Of a DNA stretch of 20,848 bases, positions 1-10,403 are shown one piece after another. The notes under the pieces are model-generated. The model saw nothing but the letters and a program-made list of their open reading frames with translations. It ran no database searches and was not told the origin of the DNA. Source of the stretch: Cladosporium sp. IMV 00045 (Eukaryota; Ascomycota; Dothideomycetes; Cladosporiales; Cladosporiaceae); contig MSJI02000049.1 in NCBI GenBank assembly GCA_001931905.2, positions 1-20,848 of the forward strand. Direction: 5' to 3'. The position numbers and the translations under genes are program-made. Position 1 is the stretch's first letter; each line of letters begins with the position of its first letter.

Positions 1-1538
1 AGCGTGGAGCATGTGCAGAAGCGTGAAGGCCGCCGGTCGATCGTTAGGGTGCCACGAGGCGGGCAAAGGCAAAAGGCAATTGATTAAGGGCGCTGTATAG
101 GGAGCGTGCGCTGTGAAGCACGGCATTATATGTGAAGAGTATTAAGGACATTATTTTTTAGGTGAGGGTGGGCCGCCCGAGGCTGGCGTCAGCAGCACCA
201 AGAGAGAGTGCGAGAGTGCGAGAGTGCGCGCTCACCCAAAGCCGGCAACTCTAATGACATGAAAGGGTGCAGTGAAGTAAGGAAGGACTCTGGTGACTAT
301 AGCTACCCAAGTTAGCATTAGCAAGCTCTAGGCAAGCCAGGACGGCGGATTCATTATTGCAGGCATTGCAGGGAAGCAAGCCCGGGCGAACCTTTTCTTC
401 ACGAACATCGCTCGCAGCAGAAGGAGCCGCATGCACATCGGATATATGCAGGCATCCATTATTCATGCGTGCATCACAGATCCAGAGCAAGCATGTAAGC
501 AAGGTTGGGCGCACGCCTAGCCTCGGAATTTCGCTCTGCACCCATTGATCCTTCAGAGAAACTCTCGACTCCATTAATTAAAAGCCATTAATGGTCGCCT
601 GCCTGCCTGACTCTCGTCCGGCCCTTCAGCCCGGCTTGGACATCATCAATCGTCGCCGCCGAACAAGAACCTAGATCTCCCAGACCCTGCCGGCCGAGCT
701 AAGTGACTTTTGCCTTTACCACCAGCATCATCGCCAGCTTGGGTCTTCTCTCGCAAGCGCCCTTGTCGCCGGCAAATCGAAGTGGCCGTCTGGACTTGAA
801 TCGTTTGCTGTTGTTTCGCCTGTCCCGCTGTCCGTAGCTGTCGAAGGCCACGATTCCAGCGGTTCAAGGGCGGCCTGGCTTCTTGGGACGAACCAACGCT
901 CCCAAATATCACAGCCAGCCATCATTCAAATGCCGTCTGGTAGCAGACCTGCACATACACACAATCTAAATGGTCCATTCAGAAGATTTCACATTGCCCC
1001 TCGTAAAGGTGGTGAGTGGGCTCGGGACATGGCAGCATCATCCACACTGCCCGGCGTGAGCCAGGCAGGTGAAACTCTCTGCCGTAAGAGCCGTCTCATC
1101 GCTATGGATTTAGTTGTGTAAGGAAAGGAAAGAGGAGGACTGGGCGGCGAGCGGCGAGTGAAAACACTTTCACACCTCGGCTCGGTGGTGAGCGGTGCTT
1201 CCCGCTGCAACGACCCGTCCCTACCTCCCGCCGCTTTCTAAGAAAAGTCGCTCTGGACATCAAACTCCACCCCTCATTCGCTGACATATCTTGAAGCCGT
1301 TCGAACTTCGACCTCTGGCTCTGCTGAAACACACCCACGCTCACACGCTCTCGTTCGGATCTTGCCATTTCGTACTGCTCGTACGGTATTGCGTGTCCCC
1401 CAAACCTAGCTCGTGGCTCTGAGACATGCGCTTAGCACGTGCCTACCGGTAGTACGGATCCTGCACTTCATCTCTTGCGACAGCCTTTCCGCGCGAAAAG
1501 CCTTCTCCGACATCATTTGATCCTTCGGCCAAGCAGCC
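1..1538. other. Intergenic region and upstream region of the GPN3 gene
   Basis: No gene is recognised here. The open frames are short, overlap on both strands and show no known motif. The last 150 bases or so before 1539 are pyrimidine-rich on the plus strand, as in many fungal promoter and 5' leader regions, and probably hold the GPN3 promoter and leader. A small 8-base tandem repeat lies at 204-227. Confidence 0.5.
204..227. repeat. Short tandem repeat, three copies of an 8-mer
   Basis: Three head-to-tail copies of gagagtgc are seen at 204-211, 212-219 and 220-227, with a partial unit just before them. It is a simple microsatellite-like tract and no function is implied. Confidence 0.85.
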
Positions 1539-2429
1539 ATGGGTTCCAGATATGGCACCATCATCATGGGCCCTGCCGGCGCCGGCAAGACTACATTCTG
1601 CTCCAGTCTCATTCAGCACTTGAAGAACAACCGCCGTTCATGCTTCTACGTCAATCTTGACCCCGCCGCCGAAGAATTCGCATTCGAGCCCGATGTCGAC
1701 ATCAAAGACCTTATCACTCTCGAGGATGTCATGGAGGAACTGCATCTGGGCCCGAACGGTGGGCTGATCTACTGCTTCGAGTTTTTGATGGAGAACCTGG
1801 ACTTCTTGACCGACCCGCTTGAGGAGGTCTCGGACGAGTACTTGATCATCATCGACATGCCTGGACAAATCGAACTCTACAGCCATGTACCCGTTGTACC
1901 AAATCTCTTGAAAGCGCTCACGCGCGGCAGCTTGAACATCAGCATGTGTGCCGCCTACCTCCTCGAAAGTACTTTCATCGTCGACCGCGCAAAGTTCTTC
2001 TCTGGCACACTGAGTGCCATGAGCGCCATGCTTATGCTCGAACTGCCACACGTGAATATCCTCAGCAAAATGGACCTGGTCAAAGGCCAAGTCGCAAGAA
2101 GGGATCTCAAGCGCTTCATCGAGGCAGACATTGGATTATTACAAGATGCACCTGAAAGCGGGTTGATGTACGACCACAAGGAGAAGTTCGACGCCGGCAT
2201 ACAAGAGGATGTGACGAGTGGGAAAAACTACGCCAACCTGAACCGCGCTGTTGGTCACTTGATCGACGAGTTCAGTCTGGTTTCTTTCCTCAAATTGGAT
2301 GCACAGGACGAAGATAGCATTGGCGCTGTGCTCAGCTACATCGATGACGCTATTCAGTTCCACGAGTCACAAGAGCCAAAGGAGCCTAACGATGAGATCG
2401 CCGAAGAGGAGATGGACGGAATGGGCTGA
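1539..2429 (+). CDS. GPN3: GPN-loop GTPase 3 (GPN3 type)
   Basis: One uninterrupted frame of 296 codons. GPN GTPases act as dimers in the cytoplasm in assembly and nuclear import of RNA polymerase II and III. The sequence shows the P-loop GPAGAGKT at residues 11-18, the family-defining Gly-Pro-Asn loop at 71-73 (context LGPNGG), the G3 motif DMPGQ at 106-110 and the G4-like SKMD at 176-179. The start MGSRYGTIIMGPAG places the P-loop about ten residues in, as is usual for the family, so the start is secure. The absence of the long C-terminal extension of GPN1 and the wording around the GPN loop favour GPN3 over GPN1 or GPN2. The tail (about 275-296) is acidic and probably disordered. The length is slightly above the roughly 270-290 usual for the family. 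No intron is needed. Confidence 0.93.
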   Translation: MGSRYGTIIMGPAGAGKTTFCSSLIQHLKNNRRSCFYVNLDPAAEEFAFEPDVDIKDLITLEDVMEELHLGPNGGLIYCFEFLMENLDFLTDPLEEVSDEYLIIIDMPGQIELYSHVPVVPNLLKALTRGSLNISMCAAYLLESTFIVDRAKFFSGTLSAMSAMLMLELPHVNILSKMDLVKGQVARRDLKRFIEADIGLLQDAPESGLMYDHKEKFDAGIQEDVTSGKNYANLNRAVGHLIDEFSLVSFLKLDAQDEDSIGAVLSYIDDAIQFHESQEPKEPNDEIAEEEMDGMG

Positions 2430-3192
2430 GCGATGTCGTTGGGAGTGCCCAATTATTCTCGCGGAATGTTCCAAGCAACGGCACCACAACTGAAGAGCGA
2501 AACAGGCGCCAAACTAACACATGTATCACCTCAAGTGTGTTGGGGGTGACCATACTGTGTGATCGAATCCTGTCAGACTGGAACAGTGGCGGTTTCCAGA
2601 CGTCGGACGCTGCAGCACAAGAAAGCACGGGCTGTCCTACCTGCTGTCACCCTATCTGGACCTTCTCCTTGTACACTCCAAGGAAAAGGACTCACCAATG
2701 CAGCAGCAACAAAGTTTGACCAAGCCGCTGGTGGTCTTTGCATACATATCCATAGTTCAATGATGATCAGGCTACGAGCCACGAAGAGATACCCAATATA
2801 AAATAAAAAAAAATTCAGCAGAGTGACTTATCCGACCTGTCTCACTTTCGGGAATTTTCATCGTAGTGGATCGAGCAGCTGGCAGTTTGTGGAACCTCGA
2901 CCTGTTCTATGGGTGCAAGGCAAATGGACGCCAGAGATGGGGATACTGTTGAATCACTGGGCGTCACATATTGCTGGAAGGACTTACACAGATGAGCGCA
3001 TGTTGCAACAAGTGTAGTACGAATCTAAGCTGAAAAGCTGACCAACCAACCATCGCCAACACCTTGCGGTAATCCTTCTCAATGGCGTTCCCACGAGAGT
3101 ATCATCTTCACCTCAGTGCTACCGCCGCCAAAGCTGACAACTCAGGGGTAAGCGTCAACCTTCAGCAGCAGTTGCCCTCAGTACCGAAACCT
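2430..3192. other. Intergenic region between convergent GPN3 and cupin genes
   Basis: This stretch holds the 3' flanks of two convergent genes. An A-rich run at about 2797-2815 could serve polyadenylation. I see no open frame with a recognisable protein and no RNA gene. Confidence 0.5.
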
Positions 3193-4139
3193 CTACGACG
3201 AAGGCTTCGTAATCCCACACCGATCCAAGCACGACTTCGGCCCCCAATTCGACCCAGTGCCGACATCCGGGATCTTACCTTTCACTTCTTCGCTTGCGAG
3301 GTCTTGGCCCAGAGCCGCGTTCACCAGCTCGAATGGGAAGTCGTTCGTGAAAATCGAGCCGATGTTGACGGTGCCGGGGTCTTCGCTGTCGAGCGCCGAG
3401 ACGAGTTGGGAGTTTTCGCAGCCTGATGAAAAGGAACGTTCTTGTCAGCATTGGAACTTCTTTGCACCTTTTCGCTTGTTTCCGTCGCACAAGTCCCCTG
3501 CCGGAAACAAGATCCCAGTCGCACGACGCTTGGCGATGCAGACACGCAGCGCCAAAAATCAAGAAAGTCCAACAAAAACTCACCAGTATTCATCATCATA
3601 TGAATCGAGGCCTGCGGAAAAATCGTCGCCTGGCCCGGCTGAAGGTGCTCCGTGACTAGCCGCGCCCCGTTCTCCTCGTACATGTACGTCGTGGTGTTGC
3701 CGTGGATCGCCACGACGTAGTTCGTCGCCCGCGGGTGGTAGTGCATGGGCAGCATGGAGCACGGGCCCAGGTTGAGCATCGCCACTGTCGAAACACACAC
3801 GGTCAGAAATCCATAAGTACTGCGGACAAGTCGCTCGGAAATCGAGCATGTCCGGTCTGCTCTGCACTTACTCGTCATGCCGTTGCCTTTGGCCGCTGGG
3901 AAGGTGGCGGAGTTCATGTTCACGACGCCGCCGGGGGAGAAGTTGTAGAAGGGCTGTTGGATGTTGAAGTCGAAGAACCAGTCTTCGTCGCTTTTGAGGA
4001 GGGCGAGGCGGTCTAGCTGGCTGTTCGCGGTGATTAATTGCGAGATCAACTCGGGGTCGCGGGTTTTGTCGACTGCGTTTGCGTGTTGGAGAAACGCTGC
4101 GAGCGTGAGGCCCGTGGCCAGAGCCGTGGTGCGGAACAT
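3193..4139 (-). CDS. Secreted cupin-domain protein (spherulin/germin-like)
   Basis: Three exons on the minus strand: 4139-3872, 3784-3584 and 3422-3193, 232 residues. Intron 1 (3785-3871) starts gtaagt and ends cgacag; intron 2 (3423-3583) starts gtgagt and ends atcag; both are in phase 1 and join cleanly. An N-terminal signal peptide of about 22 residues ends in ANA. The protein is a single cupin barrel. Cupin motif 1 is seen around MHYHPRATN and motif 2 as a G-x5-P-x-A-x2-H-x3-N pattern. The motif-1 Glu that normally binds metal with the three His is Asn here, so metal binding may be altered. The C-terminal tail has conserved-looking Trp and Cys (SNWGPKSCLDRC). The family is mostly extracellular, and spherulin-type members are linked to stress or encystment. 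Substrate and activity cannot be told. It converges with GPN3. Confidence 0.85.
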
Positions 4140-5919
4140 GATTGCTTCGATTGGTTGTGTAGCGGTGTTTGTTCAAACAAGTGGGAAGATCCTGGATCGT
4201 AGTAGTCGTGCCTGTGCGTGGTAACGAAGAATCGAAGTCTGGGGTTCAGGTACGACGATGTCGTCGTAACAAGTAATCTTCCAATCCGATACGGGCGAGA
4301 GAAGGATCAGGAATGTGTGTTGAGACGCAGGCAAATGAACTTTGTGCTTGTGGTCGACCCAGATTGCTGGGGACTGGAAGCCCTATTTTATATCAATCGC
4401 GAGCTCGCACGAAACCCACGATTCCGACTTTCACACCACCACCCCGAACTCGTGGTCCAGCCATCGCAACACTCACCGTGTTTGGATCTAAGTCCAATCG
4501 AGCCATTGCACTTTTGCTTCCAGCCAGAGCAAATGAGCGCCCGCCCTTCCATCTCCGGACTTCTGGGGGCGCAGGATGCGTGCTTTCTGTTCCTGGATTG
4601 GAGGCATGGGAGATCTGGGCTGTTTCTTTGGCGAGAAGGATCGTGAGAGGGTCGCATTTGTGCGAGGCTATGTCGACATTCGGCTGGGGCGGGGGCCTTT
4701 GCGTGGTAGGCCGGATGTCTGGATGGGGGCAATGCCTGCAGTTTGTGGGAATTGTCGTTCACTGGGATACCATAGATCGGCCGAAGGATCTTGTTCACTT
4801 TGGTCAGATGGCCACGTTACGGCGGACCCAGAACCCAGGCTGTGAGTGATCCTTCACGACTCTAGCTTCGATCCCGTACCGAGATCTGGCACGCCTGTCA
4901 GCGTGGCAAATCGTGGGCGTTGGGGTTATTGAAGGATGCGATATTTGATTCTACGCATCGTTGATAGACATTCTTTGGGGAAGCCTTTTCGGATTGACGG
5001 CGAGGCCGATATGTCCGGGCAAATCACCAACATATGTGGTGGCTTGCGAAGGCACGTTTCGAAAGAAATGCCAGCACAGCTGAGGCGTTTCGTTGAAGCC
5101 GCTGATGGAAGAGGCTCAAGAGCGGTCGTGATGATCTGGGTTGAATTCGTTACTTGATGGCATTCTTCTTGCTTGGGGGCGTGACCATGAGAATTTGTGT
5201 GGCAGCCAGTGGAGAGCGGAATATCATTGCCTCTGTATTCGCTGCCTTGATGCCTAATTGCACAGAACGGTCACATTTCAGCAAAGTCCCGTATGCTGTA
5301 GGTAGTATTCCGAGGCGTCAACCAACCCCCTAGCCACGCAGTCTTCGAATGTCGACCGGATTTAACAGCCGGCGGCAAGGAGTAATTCGCCCCCAAATCC
5401 CTTGAGTGAGGAGTGAAGCAAGCAAGCAAGTAAGATTGTCCCAACATCCACTGCTCGACCTCGTGGACAAAGACCGACGTTACACACAACACGCCACGGC
5501 TGCCCAGGTCTATGAGGCTGAACATGACCTTGCGTTGGCTGCAGACGCCTCCCCAACGTCCAGGCTGGTTCTTAGCCTCCCTCCCTAATGCAACCTCACT
5601 CCTTCTTTCACTAGGCGTCGATTCCTTCGCTTTGTTGTTGCGAGAAATGATGAAAGACGTTGGTGTTGGTGATGTTGAACTGAGTGGTTGAGTATTCGCA
5701 AGGTTTCGTGTGACCCGAGCTAACCCGTGGAGTGCCAAAGCGACTCACGCTGCAAGTCGATGGAATACACGTCAAAGCAGGAACACTCGTTTCCATGCGA
5801 CCTAGCCCGCCAATGGATGGCAGTGCTATTTTACGCAGGTCCTTGGCTGTTCATATCTATTATGTTGTTGCGCTGAAGTCTGCAGTGAACGACAGAGTGG
5901 GTTCTATCATTCAAAATCG

Positions 5920-5940
5920 TAACCCCAACCCTTACCCTAA
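5920..5940. repeat. Short interstitial telomere-like repeat
   Basis: The minus strand reads about three imperfect units of the ascomycete telomere repeat TTAGGG (TTAGGG, TAAGGG and TTGGGG in sequence). It is too short to be a former telomere with any certainty. Similar motifs also occur as binding sites for telomere-repeat proteins in fungal promoters. Confidence 0.4.
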
Positions 5941-6357
5941 AGCTTCGACAGCTTCTGGCAGCGCGCGATGGGAAGCGATCACCTCCAGTTTCAGTCGAGC
6001 CTCCTCCGTCGCCTGCTCCTCTACATAACGACATGCTTCATGCAGCACGTCTTCTCAACCATAGCATGCAGCAACGGGTAATGCACTCCATGTACTCGAG
6101 AAGTGGGGTGGCGGAGCATTACTTCTATCGGTAAATGCAGGGGTCGAGATGAAACTCGGAAGGCGATTACAGCATGCTAAATGGCGTCGACCCCTGCTTT
6201 TCTGAGCGGTCTTCAGGCAAAATCGCAAATGAACGCGCTTTTCGGCCTATAACAGGTCAATGGTCCTATGTTGGCCATGCTAGCTTCTTTCTTTAGCTTA
6301 CGTTCCGACCCTGCGATATAGCCGCAGAACACTGCCTTGGCAGTCACAGGAAGGTCA

Positions 6358-6363
6358 TATAAG
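6358..6363 (+). promoter_or_regulatory. TATA-like box of the GMC oxidoreductase gene
   Basis: The sequence TATAAG lies 71 bases upstream of the ATG at 6429, a usual distance for a fungal core promoter when the leader is short. It is inferred from position and sequence only. Confidence 0.45.
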
Positions 6364-6428
6364 AGATGAAGCGACGCGAACCCCCTCCGAATGGGAGTAT
6401 AGTGTCTTCGCCTTGACCACTCCCAATC

Positions 6429-8567
6429 ATGGTCGCCGCACTTGGCCCAACAATACTGACGATTTTCGCTCTCGTGGCCAACACGGCTCTAGCAGCTCTG
6501 CGCCCTGCTTGTCAGAACAATGTCACCACTCATTGCGAATACGATTATGTCGTTGTCGGCGCAGGCGCATCGGGACTAACAGTCGCAAACAGACTCTCTG
6601 AAGACCCGGAGATCAGCGTTTTGGTCATCGAGGCTGGCGATTTCGACCAGAATGAAGACTTCGTAACGATCCCTGGCCTCGCGGGAGGGGCAGTCGGAAC
6701 CAAGTATGACTGGAACATCTCGTACGCTGCGAACCCGTCGCTCAACGGGCGAGATGTTCCCATTCCGCTCGGAAAGGTTGTCGGAGGGTCGACCAAGCTC
6801 AACCGCATGGTATTCGATCGAGGCTCAAAGTCCGATTACGACCGATGGGTAACGCTTGGAAATGAGGGTTGGGGTTGGGAATCTCTTCTCCCGTACTTCA
6901 TCAAGGTACGCATCTGCTTTTGCAATCGAATGCAGCACTCAAACTCCGTGGCTAACTGTCGCAGAACGAAAACTTCACGCCTCCGGTCGAGGCGATTGCT
7001 AAAGAGTACAACATTACCTATGACCTCGAGTATCACGGCGAAGAAGGATACATGCACTCCACATATGCCCCATTTTTCTGGCCTACTAGCAGTATGTTCT
7101 CTCCAAGCTCTCGTAGACTATATGCTGACAACACCCACAGAGAATATGGTGGAAGCTACGAAGGAGCTTGGAATTACCATCTCGTACGACCAAGCTAGCG
7201 GCGATGCGATTGGCGGTTACTACTGCCCTCATAACCAAGATCCGGTCACCCAGACGAGATCGTCTGCTCAGGAAGCATACTATGAAACTGTCAAGCATCG
7301 TTCCAATCTCGATATCATCACCGGTCGCCGAGTCACACGTCTTGTGACATTTGTCGAATCAGGAAGCACCCGTGTAACAGGCCTAGAGGTAAATCTGCTT
7401 TGTGGATAAGGCCTTCCTATGGAGAGAGACGCTAAGATGATACAAGTTTGCATCTTCGAGCAATGCTACCAGCCGTTCTGTTTCCGTCAGACGAGAAGCC
7501 ATCCTTGCCGCTGGAACGATTCACACTCCTCAAATTCTTCAAGTCTCGGGCATCGGAGATCCACGACTTCTTACGAAGATTGGCGTGGACCCGGTCATCG
7601 ACCTGCCGGCAGTAGGCTACAACTTGCACGATCACGTATTGCTGGCCACGGTCAACTCTAGTATGTCCTCATCCAATGCCCTCTATCAGCATGGGAGCGC
7701 GATTCTGATGCCTCGTAACAGTCAACGCAACTTTTGTGTCAAGCCAACTGACCAGCAACGAGACATTCGCTGCCGAAGCCAGAGCTGAATATGATCGGAA
7801 CAAAACAGGCCCTTTCACAAGTCCTACCGGAGAGTTTCTCGCGTTTCTGCCTTTGTCATTCTACTCAAACGCTACCGGGCAAATCCACGGTTCGGCTCTA
7901 CACCAGAATAGCTCTGACCTCCTCCCCGAAGATACACCTGCGGAGGTCAAACGAGGCTATCAGCGCGAGCTTGAAATCCTCAACGAAAGGCTGGAAGCCA
8001 ATGACTCTGCCATGCTCGAGCTTCTCTGGGCCGACGGCGCGATCGTCCTTGGCCTGCAGCACCCCTACTCACGAGGCAGTATTAAGACCATTTCCGCAAA
8101 CGTCTTTGATGGCGTAGTCGCTGACGCCGGCTTCCTTCGCAACCCTCTCGATGTCGCTCTCCTGGCAGAAGGTGTCCGATTCACTCGCAAACTCATGTCT
8201 ACTTCAGCAATGAGCAGCCTCACGCCATTCGAAATCGTTCCTGGAGGCAACGTCACGAGCGACGCTGCTTTGGAGCAGTACATACGCTCCAGCGCAGAGA
8301 CGCTTTATCATCCTGCCGGGTCGTGCCAGATGGGCGCGCGCGAAGACGGCGGTGTCGTGGATCAGGACTTGAAAGTGTATGGTGTAGAAGGTCTTCGTAT
8401 CGTCGATGCTAGCGTCATGCCGCTGCTTCCTGCTTCGCATCTTATGACGACAGTGTATGCGGTTGCCGAAAAGGTCTCAATCTATCGTTCTCGATTGTTT
8501 GGGGTTCGATCGCTGACATAATTTGCAGGCGGCCGACATCATCAAGCGTGACTGGGATGCGAAATAA
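6429..8567 (+). CDS. Secreted GMC-family FAD oxidoreductase (aryl-alcohol oxidase/choline dehydrogenase-like)
   Basis: Six exons: 6429-6905, 6965-7091, 7141-7388, 7447-7660, 7722-8473 and 8529-8567, giving 618 residues, the usual GMC size. Introns are 49-61 bp, all GT-AG, and the phases agree. A signal peptide (about residues 1-22) suggests secretion. The FAD-binding GAGASG is at 44-49 with the ribose-binding Glu at 68. The first GMC signature is around residues 117-135 (VGGSTKLNRMVFDRG) and the second lies in the exon starting 7447 (ILAAGTIHTPQ and SGIG). The catalytic His pair is present: H552 in YHPAGSCQMG and H595 in ASHLMTTVYA. Members oxidise alcohols with O2 or other acceptors; some, such as versicolorin B synthase, do cyclisations in secondary metabolism. 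The substrate cannot be told. Neighbours are the cupin gene and the unrecognised gene at 9070-10096. Confidence 0.9.
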
Positions 8568-9069
8568 GTCAGGGCACATGTTACTCCCAGTCGTCAAGCA
8601 TCTGTCACATGGTACCAGTAGTAGCTCGAAGCTGCTGACTTGTCTAAACCAACGGGCATGCAGCAGACTGACCAACACGGTAAAGGACGGAGCCAAAGAT
8701 CGCGATGTAACCCAGATCACTAGTGAGGCTCGGTATCGATATCTGCGGTACGGCAGGAAGGTCGGCTTATAATTCGCCATCAACAGGGGCCTCAAATGGG
8801 TCGGGAATTGCAAGCATTCACTTCCGTACACAAGTCAAGAAATGAGTCAGTGAAGCCCAAGACATAAAGACCAGAGGCGAAAGGGTAGAGTGTCGTATGT
8901 CGTTGATAAAGGATTCTTTGATCCCTTGACAGTATCGTCTTTTCACACGTGTGTTTGAGGCCTATTTAAGTCATCCCAAGATGTGGTCGGACTTGACATA
9001 GGAGCAATCGGAGTGCAATGAGGAATTCGGTAAATTACTCCATAGTGAAAACAGAACAAGGTAATTAGC
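8568..9069. other. Intergenic region between convergent GMC gene and unrecognised gene
   Basis: About 500 bases holding the 3' flanks of two convergent genes. No coding frame, RNA gene or repeat was recognised. Confidence 0.5.
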
Positions 9070-10096
9070 CTAATCGAATGATTCGACTATCTGTCCCAAC
9101 GTCCTACCGCCAGTGAAGGTGTATCTCAAGCAGACAACATCAATGTAGCCTCCGACACCGCCATTGTCGCAGCTTTCATACGCTGCTACAAAGAACTCCT
9201 CGCAAGTCTGCGGGTCACCCGGCTGTGTCTGAGAGCCGGTGGCGTACTGGGCTGCTCCTTGAGGCTTATCTTTACAGCCCTCGATCCAGTTGATGTCATA
9301 CTCATAATATGGTCGTTCTTGATCATGAGGTAGCTTGGAATTAAATGTGAGCCAATGTTCTGATCCTGACTCCGCGGCCATGACGGTATCTTTCCTCAGG
9401 TGCAAGGATTCTTTGAGCCAATTCGCACGTAACCAGGGTCTAACGGTAAGTGATCAGGGAAGTCGTCTATTTGGACCGGATCCCAGTCAGACAAGACTTT
9501 AAGAGCTCAAAGCAAACACTGACTATCATAGGCAACCTCCCATTGGTCACTATAGTAGGTGACGAGGAACGTTGTGAGCATGTTTGCCGAGCATGGAATA
9601 GTCTGAGGCTCGCTCTCGCCCTCCACGACCTTGCACATCACTACATCCTTCTTTGCTTCGTATAGCTCCTTCTGCAAAACGGCAAAGTAGACTTTATTTG
9701 CTGCTTGGGAGGTTTCGGAATGCCTCGAATCCAGGAGACTGCGTCGGCGGAGAGTTTTACCGACGAAAGGGGAGCGCCAGGCAGGATTGATAGGCGTCTT
9801 TGTGCCTTTCGTGACCTTGAAGCCACGGAAATCGGGCAATTTCTCACATGTGACCGCCAATCTGACTTTGCCTTCACCATAGAATTTGTTTGCATCTGCG
9901 CGAAGGATGTTGTTGATAGTCTGAGACAGGGTGGTCAATACGAGAGCTTGTAACATGTAAGCCATCTTACCTCGACTGGAAATTCATCCATCACGAACAG
10001 GACCAACTTGTCCGATTTTTCCTCATCTGGATGTTCTCCATTTGGCAAAGAGTACCGATACTTTCTGAAAAACAGCGCTTCAAGTTCGGGGGTCAT
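9070..10096 (-). CDS. Uncharacterised protein with Cys-containing C-terminal module
   Basis: My model has four exons: 10096-9971, 9920-9524, 9466-9434 and 9389-9070, 291 residues. Intron 1 (9921-9970) runs gtaaga to ctcag. Intron 2 (9467-9523) runs gtcagt to aatag with a CTGAC branch site. Both are convincing. Intron 3 (9390-9433) is only 44 bp with donor gttacg, and the frame cannot continue without it or an indel. The family is not recognised. The last 70 residues or so contain a pattern W-x3-C ... C-x2-F ... Y-x2-C-x-N-G-G-x-G-G ... C-L-x-Y-x-F, which resembles C-terminal modules I associate with secreted fungal proteins; that is an impression, not a domain hit. No signal peptide is visible at the chosen ATG, so an upstream exon may be missing or lost. 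Codons look coding throughout. Confidence 0.55.
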
Positions 10097-10403
10097 GGTT
10101 GAGCAAGGTGTTGAAAGTAGCGGGTTGAGATAGGCGGCCCTAGGAATCACAGCAGATTAGTGCTCTTAAGACGGGGGATCTGATTGTTGTACCCATGCAC
10201 AAGGATTGAACGGGTGATATATGGAGAACATTTAGGCAGACGACGAAACTACCAAGGTGAAGTGACGCGACTTGGAACGAGATAGTGCATGGGCAACCTA
10301 GAGGCACGTGACCACATACCAGGCGCTGACCGCACTTCGCAAGAGCCACACCCGATTATCGTGCGACCCTAGACTTCTTCCTTTGAGGATGGCGGTTCGA
10401 ACC

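Larger units (their letters stand above)
4140..6428. other. Long intergenic region between divergent cupin and GMC oxidoreductase genes
   Basis: About 2.3 kb with no gene I can support. Open frames of up to 178 codons on both strands overlap one another, lack recognisable motifs and have unusual composition, so I read them as chance frames in GC-rich DNA. The region should contain the promoters of the cupin gene (minus) and the GMC gene (plus). A telomere-like stretch lies at 5920-5940. Confidence 0.5.

Noticed and set aside
251..574. Minus-strand frame of 107 codons left of GPN3
   Set aside because: No similarity to a known protein and no supporting signals; the sequence looks non-coding.
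1638..2090. Minus-strand frame of 150 codons inside GPN3
   Set aside because: It is the antisense shadow of the conserved GPN3 coding sequence.
4218..4849. Overlapping plus-strand frames of 142 and 178 codons and a minus-strand frame of 136 codons
   Set aside because: They overlap each other, show no motif, and have composition expected of chance frames in GC-rich intergenic DNA.
5271..5738. Minus-strand frame of 155 codons
   Set aside because: Low-complexity, no recognisable domain, no splice context, and overlapped by other frames.
10151..10403. Possible exon reading GRTIIGCGSCEVRSAP linking the regulator remnant to the gene at 9070-10096
   Set aside because: Phases do not fit on both sides with good splice sites, and the two flanking proteins look like different families.
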